Below, one piece after another: positions 7,464 through 14,081 of a DNA stretch of 14,462 nucleotides. Where the stretch lies: the NCBI GenBank assembly GCA_015486785.1, contig WFQZ01000157.1, positions 1 through 14,462 on the forward strand. The letters run 5' to 3'. Within the stretch, counting starts at the first letter, position 1. Every line of letters starts with the position of its first letter. The translations under genes and the position numbers were made by a program. Origin of the DNA: Thermoflexales bacterium. Its GTDB lineage: Bacteria > Chloroflexota > Anaerolineae > B4-G1 > SLSP01. The notes beneath the pieces are model-generated. The model searched no databases, was not told where the DNA came from, and saw only the letters and a program-made list of their open reading frames with translations.

Positions 7464-8508
7464 GTATGTGGGGAACTTGCACAGCCATACTGTGTATTCC
7501 GATGGCACGGTTGCCCATCGGGAACTGGCTCAGGCGGCGGGCGCGGCGGGCTTGGATTTTGTCATCGCTACCGACCACAACGTGCGTCCCACTGGCGCGG
7601 AGGGGTACTATGAGCGCGTCCTGCTGCTGGTAGGCGAAGAAGTCCACAATGTGCGCCGTTCGCCTCAAGTGAGCCACTTGTTGGTTTACGGCACCGAGCA
7701 GGAAATGGCCGCTTATTCCTTTGGCAGCTCGCAAACCTTGATCAACATGGTCAACAAGCGGGGGGGATTTTGCTACATCGCCCATCCGGTGGAAAAATCC
7801 AGCCCCATAAGCCGTGACGCTCAAGCCATCCCGTGGGTGGATTGGCCGGTTGAGGGCATCACCGGCATTGAGCTGTGGAACTACATGTCCGAGTTCAAAG
7901 GGTTGTTGTGGTCGCACCTGGCGGCCCTGGGATACGCTTTTCATCCCGATTGGGGCATCCGGGGGCCGTACCGGGCGACGCTGCGCCTGTGGGACGAATT
8001 GCTCAACAAGGGCATGCGGATCGCGATCCTCGGCGGGGCCGATGCCCACGGCGAAACGTATCAGATGGGGCCGCTCAGGCGCGTTTTGTTCCCGTATGAG
8101 TACCTGTTCCGCTGCGTGAACACCCACGTGTTGACTAAAGGGGCGTTGACCGGCGACGTGGAGCACGACAAATCGCTGCTCTACGAGGCCTTGCGCCACG
8201 GGCGCACTTGGGTGGGATATGATTTGCCCCGTTCCACCAGAGGATTCCGCTTTGTCGCGCGGAGCGGGGCCGCACAAGCCACCGTGGGCGAGGAGTTGAA
8301 GCGTCTGGGGGCGACGACCCTTGAGATAGAATTGCCGCACGCGGCGGTGTTTTATCTCATCCGCAACGGGAAACGCATCCTGCGCCATCGGGGGAAGGAA
8401 CTGCGCCACACCACGGCGGAGCCGGGCGTCTATCGCGTGGAAGCCTACCGGCGTTTCCGTTGGCACAAGGTGGGCTGGATTTTCTCCAGTCCCATCTACG
8501 TGGTCTAA
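7447..8508 (+). CDS. PHP-domain metallohydrolase, CehA/McbA-like
   Basis: A 353-residue protein with an intact PHP (polymerase and histidinol phosphatase) metal site: LHSH with His12 and His14, Asp19, TDHN with Asp43 and His44, GEEVH near 63-67, His77, AHP at 112-114, and GADAH at 197-201. PHP enzymes are metal-dependent phosphoesterases. The C-terminal part (about 265-353) looks like a beta-sandwich ending in IFSSPIYVV, as in the CehA/McbA branch, where a similar domain follows the PHP barrel. No signal peptide is seen, so it is probably cytoplasmic. It overlaps nnr by 17 nt and is the last gene before a strong terminator. The substrate cannot be read from sequence; a nucleotide or phosphodiester is plausible but unproven. 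Confidence 0.85.
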   Translation: MEVYREYVGNLHSHTVYSDGTVAHRELAQAAGAAGLDFVIATDHNVRPTGAEGYYERVLLLVGEEVHNVRRSPQVSHLLVYGTEQEMAAYSFGSSQTLINMVNKRGGFCYIAHPVEKSSPISRDAQAIPWVDWPVEGITGIELWNYMSEFKGLLWSHLAALGYAFHPDWGIRGPYRATLRLWDELLNKGMRIAILGGADAHGETYQMGPLRRVLFPYEYLFRCVNTHVLTKGALTGDVEHDKSLLYEALRHGRTWVGYDLPRSTRGFRFVARSGAAQATVGEELKRLGATTLEIELPHAAVFYLIRNGKRILRHRGKELRHTTAEPGVYRVEAYRRFRWHKVGWIFSSPIYVV

Positions 8509-8510
8509 AC

Positions 8511-8542
8511 AAAAAGCCGACGCGCTCAGGCGTCGGCTTTTT
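8511..8542. terminator. Bidirectional terminator between the PHP and ferredoxin genes
   Basis: Perfect 13-bp stem, AAAAAGCCGACGC (8511-8523) and GCGTCGGCTTTTT (8530-8542), with loop GCTCAG. The A/T ends give a U-run on both strands, suiting the two convergent genes that stop at 8508 and 8558. Confidence 0.95.
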
Positions 8543-8557
8543 CCCTACTAATTCCAA

Positions 8558-8827
8558 CTAAACCAAGTCTTTACCCGGCCCTTTGGCGTAGAAATCGGCG
8601 TTCTTCTGTACCGACTCGCCGTAGCCTTCATCTTCGGCCTCGTCGTCCGGGAAGATTGCCTCGTTGGGGCACTCTGCCGCGCACGCGCCGCAATCAATGC
8701 AGGTATCCGGGTTGATGTAGTACGTCGGCCAATCCGCATCGCCCTCGACGAAGTGGATGGAATCGGTGGGACACACCTCAATACAATCCCCTGCCCGCTC
8801 ACACAAACTGGTGATCACATAAGCCAT
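8558..8827 (-). CDS. Small ferredoxin with one [4Fe-4S] and probably one [3Fe-4S] cluster
   Basis: An 89-residue soluble electron carrier. Cysteines are C9, C15, C19, C43, C46, C49 and C53, in CERAGDCIEVCP and CIDCGACAAECP. By comparison with seven-iron ferredoxins, C19, C43, C46 and C49 would hold a [4Fe-4S] cluster and C9, C15 and C53 a [3Fe-4S] cluster; the cysteine that would complete a second four-iron cluster is absent. The gap between C9 and C15 is five residues, two fewer than in Thermus or Streptomyces ferredoxins as I recall them. The acidic tail ends in ESVQKNADFYAKGPG, as in that family. The start has a strong AGAGGAGG upstream. The leader of about 63 nt can form a small bulged hairpin (8865-8881). 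The redox partner is unknown. Confidence 0.9.
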   Translation of the reverse strand: MAYVITSLCERAGDCIEVCPTDSIHFVEGDADWPTYYINPDTCIDCGACAAECPNEAIFPDDEAEDEGYGESVQKNADFYAKGPGKDLV

Positions 8828-8896
8828 AATCGAACCTCCTCTGGAATAAGTTAATGTCTTGGTTAAGGGGCATACGCCCTTTTTCTGAGCGGCGTC

Positions 8897-8924
8897 ATTG
8901 TACATCGTGGCACATAACTGTCAA
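8897..8924 (-). promoter_or_regulatory. Sigma70-type promoter of the ferredoxin gene
   Basis: On the minus strand: -35 TTGACA (8924 to 8919), a 16-nt spacer, -10 TACAAT (8902 to 8897). The architecture is the same as the promoter at 1732-1759. Confidence 0.75.
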
Positions 8925-8971
8925 GGGGTAGTGTGGTGGAGCATTCGGGAAGGAAAATCCCACAATGTGAG

Positions 8972-8977
8972 TATAAT
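8972..8977 (+). promoter_or_regulatory. Probable -10 element of the pheST operon
   Basis: A perfect TATAAT lies 35 nt before the pheS ATG. No good -35 is seen 16-18 nt upstream, and the TG two bases before it is one base off an extended -10. The leader would be about 29 nt, too short for a T-box or a leader-peptide attenuator, so control of the kind seen on pheST elsewhere is not apparent. Confidence 0.5.
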
Positions 8978-9012
8978 GTGTTTGAATGTCATATTCTGGA
9001 GGAGGTCTGACG

Positions 9013-10059
9013 ATGAGTCCTTTCGATGAGTTGGAACAGGTGCGGGCGGACGCGCTGGACGCTCTGACCGCTTGCACTACGCTCCCCGCGTTGGCGGCCT
9101 GGGAAAAGCAATACCTGGGGCGCAAAGGGCAGCTCACTCGCTTGACCCGCGCGGTGGGGACGTTGCCCAAAGAGGAACGCCCGACCTTCGGTAAACGGGC
9201 GAACGCCATCAAGCAGGAATTGACCGCTGCGCACGAGGCTCGTTTGGCGCAAGTGAAGCAGGAGGCGTTATCCAAGGATCTGGCGCAGGGGGCGGTGGAC
9301 GTGACCTTGCCCGGTCGCCCGGTGGCGTTGGGGCACTTGCACTTGACTACCCAGACGCTGCGCCAGCTTTACGCTATCTTCGCGCAGATGGGCTTTGAGG
9401 TCTACGAGGCCCCGGATGTGGAGTTAGAGGCATACAATTTCGACTTGCTCAACATCCCGGCGTACCATCCCGCGCGGGATATGTGGGATACGTTTTGGGT
9501 ACGTGATGAACCGCACTCGGAAGCCCGCCGCTTGCTGCGCACCCACACATCACCGGGGCAAATCCGCGCGATGCGCGAGCGAGCACCGCAGCCGTTGCGG
9601 GTGATCCTGCCGGGGAAAGTCTATCGTTACGAGCAGATCACCACCCGCAGCGAGCACCAATTCTATCAGGTCGAAGGGCTGGCCGTGGGACGCACGATCA
9701 CGATGACGGATTTGATCGGCACGATGCACCAGTTCGCCGAGCTGTTTTACGGCGCAGGGCGCAAGATTCGCGTGCGCAGTTCCTACTTCCCCTTTACCGA
9801 GCCGAGCATTGAGATTGACACAGATTGCATCCTCTGCGGGGGCAAAGGGTGCAGCGTGTGCAAGTACACCGGCTGGCTGGAGATCGCCGGCGCGGGGATG
9901 GTGCATCCGGTGGTGTTGCAGAACGGCGGTTACGACCCGGCAGAATGGAGCGGCTTCGCCTTCGGGCTGGGCGTGGAACGACCGGCGATGATGAAATACG
10001 GCGTCAAGGACATCCGCTATTTCTACGGCAATGACTTGCGCTTCTTGCGGCAGTTCTAG
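9013..10059 (+). CDS. pheS: Phenylalanyl-tRNA synthetase alpha subunit
   Basis: A 348-residue class II synthetase subunit that, with PheT, charges tRNA-Phe. An N-terminal coiled-coil region (about 1-90) for tRNA binding precedes the catalytic domain. Motif 2 lies around RVILPGKVYRYEQITTRSEH (196-215), followed by FYQVEG, which contacts phenylalanine. Motif 3 is GFAFGLGVERPAMM (314-327); the Pro after Arg is usually Leu or Ile. Four cysteines, C272, C275, C280 and C283, form a CxxC-x4-CxxC knuckle in the segment CILCGGKGCSVC, probably a zinc site also seen in PheS of other bacteria. The ATG is set by GGAGGAGG (8998-9005) seven bases upstream. It is 11 nt from the pheT start. Confidence 0.96.
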   Translation: MSPFDELEQVRADALDALTACTTLPALAAWEKQYLGRKGQLTRLTRAVGTLPKEERPTFGKRANAIKQELTAAHEARLAQVKQEALSKDLAQGAVDVTLPGRPVALGHLHLTTQTLRQLYAIFAQMGFEVYEAPDVELEAYNFDLLNIPAYHPARDMWDTFWVRDEPHSEARRLLRTHTSPGQIRAMRERAPQPLRVILPGKVYRYEQITTRSEHQFYQVEGLAVGRTITMTDLIGTMHQFAELFYGAGRKIRVRSSYFPFTEPSIEIDTDCILCGGKGCSVCKYTGWLEIAGAGMVHPVVLQNGGYDPAEWSGFAFGLGVERPAMMKYGVKDIRYFYGNDLRFLRQF

Positions 10060-10063
10060 GAGG
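10058..10063 (+). promoter_or_regulatory. Ribosome binding site that decides the pheT start
   Basis: AGGAGG overlaps the pheS stop codon and stands seven bases before the ATG at 10071, but only one base before the ATG at 10065. The start at 10071 (MRIPLSWLNDYV) is therefore preferred. Confidence 0.75.
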
Positions 10064-10070
10064 TATGGGG

Positions 10071-12605
10071 ATGCGTATTCCGTTATCCTGGCTTAATGAT
10101 TACGTGGACGTGAAAGATGTGCCGGTCGCAGAGTTGCGCAAGCGGCTGGACCTGGCGGGGTTGGAAGTGGAGAAGGTGGACGTGATCGGCCATCCTGGGG
10201 CGGAGCTGCCCTGGGCGCCGGACAAAGTGCTGACGGCGGAAGTGCTTTCCGTCCGCCCGCACCCGGATGCCGACCGGTTGGTGTTGGCCGAGGTGAATTA
10301 CGGCGGCAGCGAACCGGAGATCGTCGTCACCGGCGCGCCGAGCTTGTACCGACGGCGCGGGGAGCGTGACTTGCACCTGAAGGTGGCCTTCGCTTGGAAG
10401 GGCGCGGTGCTCTTCGACGGGCACAGCGAGGGCTGGACGAAGCGCAAGCTCAAGGAGACCAAGATTCGCGGCGTGCGCTCGCGGGCGATGGTGTGCTCCG
10501 AGAAGGAGTTGGGGTTGGCGGAGGAGCAGACCGACATCATCTACCTGCCCGATGATACGCCGGTGGGCGTTCCGCTGGTGGAGGTGCTGGGGGATTACAT
10601 CTTTGATTTTGACATCAAAGGGCCGTTTGGACATTTGCAATCGGTGTACGGCGTGGCGCGGGAAGTGGCGGCGTTGCTGGATCGGCCTTGTTCCCGTGAG
10701 CCGCTGGAGGCGGTGACGCGCTTGGGCTTGCACACGACGGAGCAGCCGGACTTCATTGATCTGGAGATTCGCGCCCCTGATCTGTGCCCGCGCTACACGG
10801 CGGCGATGATCCGCCGGGTCAACATCGGGCCATCGCCCCTGTGGATGCAAATGCGCCTGCGGCGGGCCGGGATGCGCCCGATCAACAACATCGTGGATAT
10901 TACCAACTACGTGATGTTGGAGTTGGGCGAGCCGTTGCACGCTTTTGATTACGCGCGGTTGCACGGCACGCAGCCGGAGCGACCGGCGATCATCGTGCGC
11001 CGTGCGGCGGCGGGCGAGACGATGACCACGTTGGATGAGACTCCACGCACGTTTGACGGCGAGACGTTGTTGATCACCGATGGCGCGGGGCCGGTTGCCG
11101 TCGCCGGGGTGATGGGCGGCTTGCACAGCGAGGTTGCGCCGGAGACGGAGGACATTCTCTTGGAGGCGGCGAACTTCAAGTTCACCAACGTCCGCCGCAC
11201 GGCGCAGACGCTCAAACTGTTCACCGAGTCGGCCGGCCGCTTTGGCAAGCGCGTTGATCCGGAGCTGACGTTGATCGCTGCGGCGCGGGCTGCCGAGTTG
11301 ATGCAGTCGCTGGCGGGCGGCGAGGTGCTGCCGACGGTGGGCGATTTGTATCCGGGGCGGCCTCAGCCGGTGACGATCTCCTATCAGCCGGCCCTGGCCG
11401 ACCGACTTTTGGGGGTGACTGTTTCGCCGCAGGAGCAAGCGCGTATTTTGCGGGCGTTGGAGTTCCAGGTTGAAGCTCAGGGGGCGGATTGGACGGTGCG
11501 CGTGCCTTCCTATCGCTTGGATGTGCGCCGCGCGGTGGATTTGGTGGAGGAAGTGGCGCGGATTTGGGGCTACGACCGTTTCCCGCACACGTTGATCTCC
11601 GAGCCGCTGCCGCCTTTGCGCGAAAATAAGTCGCTGCTTGGCGAAGAGCAGGTGCGAGACTTGTTGGTGGCGTTGGGGCTGGATGAGGTGATCACCTATT
11701 CGCTGGTTGATCCGCAGGATGAGGGGCGGTTGACGCCGCCCGCCGCCGCGCCGCTGACGCTGCCGGGTCAGCCGGTGCTGCTTCAAAATCCGCTGGCGCC
11801 GGAACGTGCGCAGATGCGGCGCACGTTGCTGCCGGGGTTGCTGCGCACGGCCTGGGCGAATCTGCGTTACCTGGAACGGGTGGCGATTTTTGAGCTGGGA
11901 CGCATCTACTACGCCGCCGGTCAACCGAGTGTGCCGGAGGCCCGTACCGGCGTGGCCGAGCCGCGTTATCTAGGGGCGTTGCTCACCGGGCCGCGTCAGG
12001 CACGCTGGTGGCAGCCGCAGGACCGTTCGGCACTTGATTACTTTGATCTCAAGGGGATTGTGGAGTCGCTGTTGCAGAGCCTGGGGCTGCTGGCGGAGAC
12101 GCAATGGCAGCGGGGCGATCATCCCTCTTTCCATTCGGGCCGCTGCGCCGAGGTGCGCTTGCACGGCAAGCGGTTGGGTTTCATCGGGGAGCTGCATCCG
12201 CTGGTGCGCGAGGCGTTCGCTCTGCCGGAGCAGCCTATCGTCTTGCTGGAGTGGGATTTGGACTTGTTGCTGGCTGCCGCCGGAGCGGTGGAGCCGGAGC
12301 GGCGGTTGAAGTTCATTTCCAACTTCCCGCCGGTGCGCGAGGATTTGGCTCTGGTGGTGGATGAGGATGTCCCCGCCCTGGATGTGCAGCGGGCGATCCT
12401 CAAGGCCGGATATCCGCTGGTGGTGGGGGCGTTGCTCTTTGATGTGTACCGTGGGCCGCAGGTGCCGCCGGGGAAGAAGAGCTTGGCGTTCGCGTTGAGC
12501 TATCAGGCCCCGGATAAGATGCTCAGCAGTAAGAATATCAACAGCCTGCGGCGGCGGATTCTCAAGCAGGTGCAGAAACGGTTTGGGGCGACGCTGCGGG
12601 CGTGA
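10071..12605 (+). CDS. pheT: Phenylalanyl-tRNA synthetase beta subunit
   Basis: An 844-residue PheT, the structural and editing subunit of the alpha2-beta2 enzyme. Domains in order: the N-terminal strand MRIPLSWLNDYV; an EMAP-like tRNA-binding domain (about 48-165, with AEVLSVRPHPDADRL); the B3/B4 editing domain (about 225-410, with NNIVDITNYVMLELGEPLHAFD split around 272-293); a B5 domain (about 435-510, DRLLGVTVSPQEQARILRAL); the catalytic-like core (about 520-740); and the C-terminal ferredoxin-fold anticodon-binding domain (about 748-844, FPPVREDLALVVD). The length is slightly above that of E. coli PheT (795). The usual PNRxDxLS motif before GVAREVAAL reads GPFGHLQSVYG here. It is translated from the same message as pheS and followed by a terminator hairpin. 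Confidence 0.96.
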   Translation: MRIPLSWLNDYVDVKDVPVAELRKRLDLAGLEVEKVDVIGHPGAELPWAPDKVLTAEVLSVRPHPDADRLVLAEVNYGGSEPEIVVTGAPSLYRRRGERDLHLKVAFAWKGAVLFDGHSEGWTKRKLKETKIRGVRSRAMVCSEKELGLAEEQTDIIYLPDDTPVGVPLVEVLGDYIFDFDIKGPFGHLQSVYGVAREVAALLDRPCSREPLEAVTRLGLHTTEQPDFIDLEIRAPDLCPRYTAAMIRRVNIGPSPLWMQMRLRRAGMRPINNIVDITNYVMLELGEPLHAFDYARLHGTQPERPAIIVRRAAAGETMTTLDETPRTFDGETLLITDGAGPVAVAGVMGGLHSEVAPETEDILLEAANFKFTNVRRTAQTLKLFTESAGRFGKRVDPELTLIAAARAAELMQSLAGGEVLPTVGDLYPGRPQPVTISYQPALADRLLGVTVSPQEQARILRALEFQVEAQGADWTVRVPSYRLDVRRAVDLVEEVARIWGYDRFPHTLISEPLPPLRENKSLLGEEQVRDLLVALGLDEVITYSLVDPQDEGRLTPPAAAPLTLPGQPVLLQNPLAPERAQMRRTLLPGLLRTAWANLRYLERVAIFELGRIYYAAGQPSVPEARTGVAEPRYLGALLTGPRQARWWQPQDRSALDYFDLKGIVESLLQSLGLLAETQWQRGDHPSFHSGRCAEVRLHGKRLGFIGELHPLVREAFALPEQPIVLLEWDLDLLLAAAGAVEPERRLKFISNFPPVREDLALVVDEDVPALDVQRAILKAGYPLVVGALLFDVYRGPQVPPGKKSLAFALSYQAPDKMLSSKNINSLRRRILKQVQKRFGATLRA

Positions 12606-12624
12606 TCCCTGAGCTGCCTTGTCG

Positions 12625-12653
12625 TTGCGACGCACCTCACCGGTGCGTCGCAA
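12625..12653 (+). terminator. Hairpin terminator after pheT
   Basis: TTGCGACGCACC (12625-12636), loop TCACC, GGTGCGTCGCAA (12642-12653), then TTTAGTT. It starts 20 nt after the pheT stop codon. The arms carry the same TGCGNCGCA core as the next palindrome, so it may be a member of a dispersed repeat family used as a terminator. Confidence 0.7.
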
Positions 12654-12681
12654 TTTAGTTCCGATGAAAGATGCCTCTGTT

Positions 12682-12714
12682 AGTTGCGACGCACTTCCAA
12701 AGTGCGTCGCAACT
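12682..12714. repeat. Second palindrome of the TGCGNCGCA family
   Basis: AGTTGCGACGCACTT (12682-12696), loop CCA, AAGTGCGTCGCAACT (12700-12714): a perfect 15-bp stem with a three-base loop. It ends six bases before the tandem array and lacks a T-run, so it does not look like a simple terminator. Confidence 0.9.
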
Positions 12715-12720
12715 TAAGCT

Positions 12721-13006
12721 GCTCTCCCGTCGAAAGATAGCCGCTCTCCCGTCGAAAGATAGCCGCTCTCCTGCCGAAAGATAGCTGCTCTCCCGACGAA
12801 AGATAGCCGCTCTCCCGCTGAAAGATAGCCGCTCTCCCGCCGAAAGATAGCCGCTCTCCCGTCGAAAGATAGCCGCTCTCCCGCTGAAAGATAGCGGCTC
12901 TCCCGCCGAAAGATAGCCGCTCTCCCGCTGAAAGATAGCGGCTCTCCTGTCGAAAGACAGCTGCTCTCCCGTCGAAAGATAGCTGCTCTCCTGCCAAAAG
13001 ATAGCC
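12721..13006. repeat. Tandem array of thirteen 22-bp repeats
   Basis: Thirteen head-to-tail units of exactly 22 bp (286 bp) with no spacer. Each begins GCTCTCC, continues with a variable core, then AAAGA and AGC. Only unit positions 8, 10, 11, 12, 18 and 22 vary; the other 16 columns are identical in all thirteen copies. Units 1, 2 and 7 are identical, as are 6 and 9, and 8 and 10. The ends of a unit are imperfect inverted repeats (GCTCTC and GATAGC, five of six matching). It fills most of the 429-nt gap between two convergent genes, so no gene is expected in 12606-13034. With no spacers it is not CRISPR. Function is unknown; a minisatellite, protein-binding array or structured 3' RNA are all possible. 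Confidence 0.97.
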
Positions 13007-13026
13007 CCTCTAGTTGCGTCGCACCT
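13007..13026. repeat. Partial third copy of the palindrome family at the right edge of the array
   Basis: CCTCTAGTTGCGTCGCACCTT matches the left flank of the second palindrome (CCTCTGTTAGTTGCGACGCACTT, split here only for comparison) apart from a two-base gap, one core base and one added C. Only one arm is present, without the partner needed for a long hairpin. The copy lies nine bases beyond the methyltransferase stop. Confidence 0.6.
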
Positions 13027-13034
13027 TGGGGCGG

Positions 13035-14081
13035 TCAGGCTTTGCGGAGGATGAAGATGTATTCGTGTTTGAAGATGTAGAAGCCACCCACCAAGGCCCG
13101 ATACCGCCAGAGCTGGCGTTGTTCGCGCTTGGCGCGGGTGCTTTCGAAATTTTTGACGACGATGCTTTTGAGGGTGTAGCCCAAGGGGAGGATCGCTTGC
13201 ATCACTTGGAAGCCCAGTGGAATCCATTCGCCGTGGGCGTATTTGTCGCCGATGACGATGGCGGCGTAACGTCCGCGTTCCAGGTGGGGCGTGATGCGGG
13301 CTACAATGTCGCTGAAGCGGTCAATGAATTCCGTGACCGAGGCGGCATTGGAAAGGTCGCGCGGGTGCTCGCTGAACCGGATGATGTCGTGGTAAGGGGG
13401 ATGCAGCAGCAGCAGTTGCACTTGGGTGATGCCTTGCGCGGCGAGCAAGGCCCCGTAGTCCACCTCGCCGCTGTCGCCGGTGATGAGGGGGGTGTGGACG
13501 TGGTGCGGGTTCGGGACTTGGCCGATGATGGCGCGGGCGCGGTCGGCGACTTGGGGCACCAGCTCAATGCCCAGCCCGTGCCGTCCCAGGCGGCGGCACT
13601 CGATGAGGGTGGTGCCGCTGCCGACGAAGGGATCAAGCACCCAATCTCCGGCTTTGGTGTAGCGGAGCATCAATTGGTGGGGGATTTGCGGGATGAAGTT
13701 GCCCCAGTACCACGCGCGGTGTGCGCCGGAGCTGTCGCGCCGCTCCATCAGCCACAGGCTATCGGTGATGATCTCGTCGTATTCCTTCCAGCGGTTGAGG
13801 TTGATGTCGTTGATCTTGCCGGTGCGTACTTCGGCGGCGGCACGGCGCAGGCGGCGCAGGTAGTAGTGCATCCGTTTGCCGGTGCGGGCGGCGATGATTT
13901 GTTCCAGGTCGGCGCGGAGCCGCTCTTGGGGGAAGGTGACTTTCGCCCCGTGGCCGGTATCCAGGGGGAGGGCGTCGCGCAGGGCACGCACGCATTGCCG
14001 CACTTCGTCGGGCGACGCTTGGGCCAGGCACTCGTCGAGCGCGGCCAGGAAGTGCGCTTTGTCCAAGATGAGGTCGCTCAT
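13035..14081 (-). CDS. DNA (amino) methyltransferase with HPPY motif IV
   Basis: A 348-residue SAM-dependent DNA methyltransferase. The SAM-binding motif I is LDPFVGSGTTLIE (149-161), followed by GIEL with Glu173. The catalytic motif IV is LLLLHPPYHDIIRFS (223-237), where the base-flipped amino group would be methylated; the usual first residue is Asp, Asn or Ser, here His227. A motif X-like segment (WYWGNFIPQIPHQLMLRYT, 124-142) precedes motif I, so the order is X-I-IV. The first 120 residues are not recognised and may hold DNA-recognition elements. The C-terminus LWRYRALVGGFYIFKHEYIF is a conserved-looking tail. Target base and site cannot be read. It starts within the stop of the upstream gene (ATGA), preceded by a weak TGGA. 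No restriction enzyme is seen in the window. Confidence 0.85.
   Translation of the reverse strand: MSDLILDKAHFLAALDECLAQASPDEVRQCVRALRDALPLDTGHGAKVTFPQERLRADLEQIIAARTGKRMHYYLRRLRRAAAEVRTGKINDINLNRWKEYDEIITDSLWLMERRDSSGAHRAWYWGNFIPQIPHQLMLRYTKAGDWVLDPFVGSGTTLIECRRLGRHGLGIELVPQVADRARAIIGQVPNPHHVHTPLITGDSGEVDYGALLAAQGITQVQLLLLHPPYHDIIRFSEHPRDLSNAASVTEFIDRFSDIVARITPHLERGRYAAIVIGDKYAHGEWIPLGFQVMQAILPLGYTLKSIVVKNFESTRAKREQRQLWRYRALVGGFYIFKHEYIFILRKA

Noticed and set aside
8978..9012. T-box riboswitch or pheM-like leader attenuator upstream of pheS.
   Set aside because: The leader is about 29-35 nt with no hairpins or leader peptide.
10083..11924. A 613-codon open frame antisense to pheT.
   Set aside because: A GC-rich shadow of a clear gene. 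Its composition (rich in R, Q, H) is typical of antisense frames and no motif or ribosome binding site is seen.
12721..13006. CRISPR array.
   Set aside because: Units abut with no unique spacers, the unit is only 22 bp, and no cas gene is present.
12721..13006. A plasmid-type iteron origin.
   Set aside because: The repeat size fits, but there is no replication initiator gene, DnaA box or AT-rich unwinding region nearby, and the surroundings are chromosomal housekeeping genes.
12655..13227. A 190-codon open frame on the minus strand over the repeat array (and a second overlapping one at 12680-12997) with 22-residue repeating peptides.
   Set aside because: The 22-bp unit has no stop in any minus-strand frame, so long open frames appear automatically. 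It overlaps the methyltransferase in another frame and has no ribosome binding site of its own that I can see.
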